Shown here piece after piece: positions 60,911 to 64,000 of a DNA stretch of 64,000 bases. Positions within the stretch are counted from its first letter, which is position 1, and every line of letters begins with the position of its first letter. A program made the position numbers and the translations under genes. This DNA comes from a virus. The notes beneath the pieces are model-generated. The model saw only the letters and a program-made list of their open reading frames with translations. It did no database searches and had not been told where the DNA came from. The stretch is from positions 1 to 64,000 of IMG/VR virus record IMGVR_UViG_3300050821_002050, one strand, 5' to 3'.

Positions 60911-62220
60911 CCCCAATGCCAGTCAATCCGGCGTTGCAGCAGGGTAGTACTACCGTTCTCGGAAGCGAGATCGAGGAGATACTCCCCTGTGGGCTAACGC
61001 CAGCACAGAAGAAGGAATGGCAGGGCACCATGAGCTTGATGCTCTGGACGTGCCCCGGCTTCCGTCATCTGTTCTACAAGCTTCTGAACAACAACGACGG
61101 TGAATATGGCTGCGTTCCTACGCAGTCAGTGCCCGTCGCTGCCACCGATCAGAAGAACATCATGATCAACCCCGGTCCCTTCTTCCATAACTACACGATG
61201 AAGGAGCGGGTGTTCATCATGGGGCACGAAGTGGTGCACAACATCTACAACGACGTGGACTTCCTGCGTCGCTGCGCAATCTCTGGCACGGTGCCAATGT
61301 CGGACGGTACGACGCTGCCGTTCCACGAGAGTACCATGCAGAAGAGCATGGACTTCCGCATCAATGCGCTGTTGAGAGACAGCAACATTGGTAGCGTCCC
61401 CAAGGACGCACACATCGACGATACCATCGCAAAAGCAAACGATGGCGTGGTCGATGTTTACAAGCGTGTCTATGAGGATGAGGAACAGGGTGGTCCCAAG
61501 ACTGGCCCGCGTGGCAATCCGGGTGGCTTCGACCTGATCCTCAAACCCAGTACCTCGACGCCCAACAAGAACGCTCCCAACCCGCAGCAGTGGGCAGTGG
61601 AGATCAAGAAAGCCCAGATGCTCGAAGCCATGAAGGCACAGGGCAGAGGGAAGGGCGCATTGCTGCAGATGTTCGAGGATGTGCTGAACCCGGTAGTTCC
61701 GTGGACAGACCATATCCGAGGCATCTTCAACAAGAAGGTAGGCTCTGGATCATTCAACTGGAAGCGGCCTAATCGCCGGGCGATCCTGCAGGACATCTTC
61801 CTGCCTTCGAAGAGCGGCAACGGTGCAGGCTGGGTGGCGTGTTGGGGCGATAGCTCTGGCTCTGTCATCGCACTGGTCAACAAGTACCTGCCCGAACTGA
61901 AGGGCATCCTTGAAGACTGCCAGCCCCGTCGTCTCACGATCGTGTGGTGCGACGACGGCGTACAGCGTGTCGATGAGCTGGAAGAACCCGGCGACATCGA
62001 GATTATCAAGGGCGAGGGTGCTCCGGGTGGAGGCGGGACTAGCGTTGAGCCTGTCTTCGACTGGATCAAGCAGCAGCAAGGCGAACTACCCGAGGTGTTC
62101 ATCGCGTTCACCGATGGGTATGTCGACTTCGTTGATCCCCCGCCGATACCCAACATCATTTGGTGCATGACCACGGATGTGGTAGCTCCCTATGGTGAAA
62201 CAGTGAGGATCAACACATGA
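60907..62220 (+). CDS. VWA-like metallopeptidase-domain protein (DUF2201-like)
   Basis: 437 aa. The N-terminal half has a zincin-like motif, FIMGHEVVHNIYND (HExxH), in a DUF2201-like domain. The C-terminal half is a von Willebrand A-like fold with a MIDAS-type DSSGS (GDSSGSVIALV), then IVWCDDGVQ and FIAFTDGYVDF. The gene pairs with the MoxR-type ATPase at 59334. In bacteria such pairs act as chaperones or metal-centre activators (RavA-ViaA, CbbQ-CbbO, NorQ-NorD). The phage client is unknown. Confidence 0.7.
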   Translation: MTPMPVNPALQQGSTTVLGSEIEEILPCGLTPAQKKEWQGTMSLMLWTCPGFRHLFYKLLNNNDGEYGCVPTQSVPVAATDQKNIMINPGPFFHNYTMKERVFIMGHEVVHNIYNDVDFLRRCAISGTVPMSDGTTLPFHESTMQKSMDFRINALLRDSNIGSVPKDAHIDDTIAKANDGVVDVYKRVYEDEEQGGPKTGPRGNPGGFDLILKPSTSTPNKNAPNPQQWAVEIKKAQMLEAMKAQGRGKGALLQMFEDVLNPVVPWTDHIRGIFNKKVGSGSFNWKRPNRRAILQDIFLPSKSGNGAGWVACWGDSSGSVIALVNKYLPELKGILEDCQPRRLTIVWCDDGVQRVDELEEPGDIEIIKGEGAPGGGGTSVEPVFDWIKQQQGELPEVFIAFTDGYVDFVDPPPIPNIIWCMTTDVVAPYGETVRINT

Positions 62221-62324
62221 AGAAGACTACCAAACGTACTCTTCCGCCGCGCTCGAAGGCGCATAACCTCGCCATCAGCAAGGCGCTGCGGAAGTTCCAT
62301 CGAAAGAAGAACAAGAAACGCTGA
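62217..62324 (+). CDS. Very basic small protein, 35 aa
   Basis: MKKTTKRTLPPRSKAHNLAI ending KFHRKKNKKR. ATGA overlap with the VWA gene. Highly basic and probably nucleic-acid binding, like its counterpart at 59072. Confidence 0.6.
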   Translation: MKKTTKRTLPPRSKAHNLAISKALRKFHRKKNKKR

Positions 62325-62333
62325 TTAAGTTCA

Positions 62334-62387
62334 CGCTCCCGCAACGCTACAGAGAGCGATGCAAGTCCAATGCGGTGGACGGACTTG
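62334..62387 (+). ncRNA. Tandem hairpins before 62486-62659
   Basis: CGCTC/GAGCG (62334-62358) and CAAGTCC/GGACTTG (62362-62387), both short-looped. Together with 62388-62454, which shows nothing clear, they fill the spacer before a palindrome. Confidence 0.4.
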
Positions 62388-62454
62388 TTTCAAGTGAGAT
62401 GCGACAGTAACGCGACACCCGGGAAGTCAGAAGCTCACGAGGCCCGGCATTTAC

Positions 62455-62469
62455 TTACGGCAACCGTAA
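62455..62469. repeat. Dispersed palindrome site 19
   Basis: TTACGG-CAA-CCGTAA; intergenic, 3 bp before AAAGGAG of the next gene. Confidence 0.9.
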
Positions 62470-62485
62470 CCGAAAGGAGCTGAAC

Positions 62486-62659
62486 ATGCCTAAACGCAAA
62501 AAGCACGCGACCGACGAACTAGCGGCGCAAATTTCCCATGCCCTTGACAGCCTCGTGGAGGATGGCGAACTCATCACGGACGGTAAAGGCAACTACCGCT
62601 TTCCCGGCAGCACCCACAACGTAATCACCCCGCCCGATGACGAAGAGGAAAGGAGCTAA
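62486..62659 (+). CDS. Small early protein, 57 aa
   Basis: AAAGGAG before the ATG. MPKRKKHATDELAAQISHAL, then VEDGELITDGKGNYRFPG: a helix followed by a wing-like hairpin, resembling a mini winged helix. Acidic end. Function unknown. Confidence 0.55.
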   Translation: MPKRKKHATDELAAQISHALDSLVEDGELITDGKGNYRFPGSTHNVITPPDDEEERS

Positions 62660-62661
62660 CC

Positions 62662-62832
62662 GTGCCAGAACCACAATGGGAACCAAACGTAAAGTACGTG
62701 TGCAATGCCGCTATCTACGCGGCGATCCACAACGAGCTTACTGAGAACGGACAGCAGGCTCGTGTCATCCAGATCGACGGCAACGAGATCGTCTTCGAAG
62801 TCCAACCACGAAAGGAGGTGTACCTTGGCTAG
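62662..62832 (+). CDS. Small early protein, 56 aa
   Basis: A GTG start at 62662 follows AAAGGAG that lies at the end of the previous gene. MPEPQWEPNVKYVCNAAIYA and RVIQIDGNEIVFEVQP. Helix plus beta. Overlaps the next gene by 8 bp. Confidence 0.55.
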   Translation: MPEPQWEPNVKYVCNAAIYAAIHNELTENGQQARVIQIDGNEIVFEVQPRKEVYLG

Positions 62833-63538
62833 AGGCGGAGAATGGAGCGGATGCCCATTGGGCAACAGTGAGATGGAGAGCGCGATCAGCTTCATCCACC
62901 AGAAGCAGAAGACCGCAGTAACCTTACTCACCGAATATAAGTTCAGTCGGTATAAGACCATCGAGATGCTCTTCTCGCCGGATACGATCGCGAAAGCGAC
63001 CGCTGCGAACGGCATCGTCAAACCGGACTACATGAGCAAGAACTACGAGCTGAACGGCGTCTGTCAGTTCATGGGCAACCTCGGCATCTCCTACATGGGC
63101 TGCAAGTGCCTGCCCATCAGAGCACACAAGCTGGAGCTACAGCAGAACGTCACTCCGCTCCTCCTATACCTCAAGGAGGTCGAGAAAGTTTACCTGCAAT
63201 ATGAAGAGGTTAAGGGTGTCCTGCGCTGGCTTAATAAAAACGCAACCATTGGCGGGATACGGTACTACTGGCCGTCGATCATGAAAGTTGCCCCCAAGGA
63301 CAGCGTCTTCGCCAACATGGAAACCGCCCCCAAGCGTTTCGACACACCGTCAATGCTGCACGAGTGGATGACTGCGCTTCGCAATAGTGCAGTCACTGTC
63401 GCGAGCATGACACTGCAGCCCTCCGACGCTGAGCCCAGACCATTCACCGAGATGTCGGTTAGCTGCTACAAAAGAAAAGTAGTTGTGAGTGCTTCACAAC
63501 TACACTATGAAACAGACAGCATGTCCTTCAACGTGTGA
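62825..63538 (+). CDS. Hypothetical protein next to DNA polymerase, 237 aa
   Basis: A TTG start with a strong AAGGAGGTG upstream. Beginning ARGGEWSGCPLGNSEMESAI, it has helical and mixed parts (LLLYLKEVEKVYLQYEEVKG; IRYYWPSIMKVAPKDS). No family recognised. Being just before the polymerase suggests a replication accessory role. Confidence 0.6.
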   Translation: MARGGEWSGCPLGNSEMESAISFIHQKQKTAVTLLTEYKFSRYKTIEMLFSPDTIAKATAANGIVKPDYMSKNYELNGVCQFMGNLGISYMGCKCLPIRAHKLELQQNVTPLLLYLKEVEKVYLQYEEVKGVLRWLNKNATIGGIRYYWPSIMKVAPKDSVFANMETAPKRFDTPSMLHEWMTALRNSAVTVASMTLQPSDAEPRPFTEMSVSCYKRKVVVSASQLHYETDSMSFNV

Positions 63539-63542
63539 GCCA

Positions 63543-64000
63543 ATGACTTTACTGCCACCATCTCAGAACCTGTTGATCTTCGACTGCGAGACGTACTTCG
63601 ACAAGGAGTACTCTCTCAGCAAGATGCCAACTCCAAACTACATTTTGGACGACAAGTTCGAACTACAGATGGTGGCAGTGAAGCTCAACAATACCCCACA
63701 CCAGATCATCCCCGGTCCAGACTTCCCAGCCTACCTCGCCAACATCGACCCCAAAGTTACGACCACCGTAAGTTTCAACTCCCCCTTCGATAATTCGATC
63801 TTGTTCTGGCGCTACAATTGGCTGCCTCACCGAATGGTCGACGCGATGGGAATGGCCAGAGCCCTCTGGCAACACGACCTCCCCGATCTTCGCCTCTCTT
63901 CCGTCGCCCAATATCTAGGGCTCCCCCCCAAGGGCAACGCCTTGGTGGCAGTCATGGGCATGAGGTACGACGAAATCCGCGCTGGCGGCCTCTGGGACAC
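63543..64000 (+). CDS. DNA polymerase, exonuclease domain, 3' end missing
   Basis: The frame stays open to the window edge; 152 codons are visible. LLIFDCETYFDKEYSLSKMP gives the ExoI motif with Asp14 and Glu16, and FNSPFDNSILFW fits ExoII. This is the N-terminal proofreading domain of a family A-type phage DNA polymerase. No strong ribosome site precedes the ATG. A palindrome copy (63757-63771) lies in frame as VTTTVS. The polymerase domain lies beyond the window. Confidence 0.75.
   Translation, partial: MTLLPPSQNLLIFDCETYFDKEYSLSKMPTPNYILDDKFELQMVAVKLNNTPHQIIPGPDFPAYLANIDPKVTTTVSFNSPFDNSILFWRYNWLPHRMVDAMGMARALWQHDLPDLRLSSVAQYLGLPPKGNALVAVMGMRYDEIRAGGLWD
63757..63771. repeat. Dispersed palindrome site 20 (one mismatch)
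   Basis: TTACGA-CCA-CCGTAA; in frame as KVTTTVSF in the polymerase exonuclease domain. Confidence 0.85.

Noticed and set aside
1-64000. Integrase, repressor or attachment site suggesting lysogeny
   Set aside because: No tyrosine or serine recombinase motif was found in any likely gene. The CtrA-like protein is not a CI-type repressor by sequence. Genes beyond the window could change this.

Overview
The window is the genome, or most of it, of a tailed double-stranded DNA phage with podovirus-type architecture. It has a P22/T7-style portal, a scaffold, a major capsid protein, a nozzle-like protein, a set of very large internal/ejection proteins and no tape-measure or sheath gene. The host is probably an alphaproteobacterium. 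The DNA is GC-rich, the late promoters carry TTAA-N7-TTAA boxes of the kind bound by the alphaproteobacterial cell-cycle regulator CtrA, and the phage encodes a protein whose C-terminus looks like the CtrA DNA-binding domain. I see no integrase, tRNA or CRISPR array. Both window ends cut genes: a PD-(D/E)XK nuclease on the left and a DNA polymerase on the right.

Layout. Positions 1-11233 (+) hold replication and nucleotide genes: PD-(D/E)XK exonuclease, DnaQ-like exonuclease, VRR-NUC-like nuclease, MazG-like hydrolase, SNF2 helicase, a probable ssDNA-binding protein and a 1039-residue primase-helicase. Positions 11220-52164 (-) hold the late genes, read right to left: small membrane peptides, a CtrA-like regulator, terminase, portal, two collagen-like fibres, a three-gene glycan cassette, scaffold and capsid, adaptor proteins, more collagen-like fibres, lysis genes, nozzle, internal virion proteins and an HslV-like peptidase. 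One membrane-protein gene (44878-45141) runs the other way inside this block. Positions 52165-52876 form a 712-bp gene-free control region with iteron-like repeats around an AT-rich core, a candidate origin. Positions 52877-64000 (+) are a dense array of small early genes, a MoxR-type AAA+ ATPase with a VWA/metallopeptidase-like partner, and the start of the DNA polymerase. Most neighbouring genes overlap by ATGA, so translational coupling is the rule.

Two signals stand out. First, a 15-bp palindrome, TTACGG-N3-CCGTAA, occurs 20 times (17 with perfect arms, 3 with one mismatch) across all blocks. It lies inside genes, often in frame as Val-Thr-Ala-Thr-Val-Thr/Ser within flexible linkers, and between genes directly before ribosome-binding sites. 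It is dense (about 1-3 kb apart) in the two rightward blocks and sparse (mostly about 5-7 kb apart) in the late block. Second, eight TTAA-N7-TTAA-like boxes lie in intergenic gaps. Six are followed 11-12 bp later by TAR (usually TAGGG or TAAYTC), which defines a late-promoter family. Two of these promoters are built into intrinsic terminators. The phage CtrA-like protein is the natural candidate to read the boxes.

The late genes probably work as follows. TerS/TerL, portal, scaffold and capsid build the head. The nozzle, adaptors and internal proteins form the tail and ejection machinery. Thr-rich collagen-like fibres decorate the virion and may be glycosylated and methylated by the products of 37925-41161. 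Assignments rest on motifs read by eye; many small genes have no recognised function.
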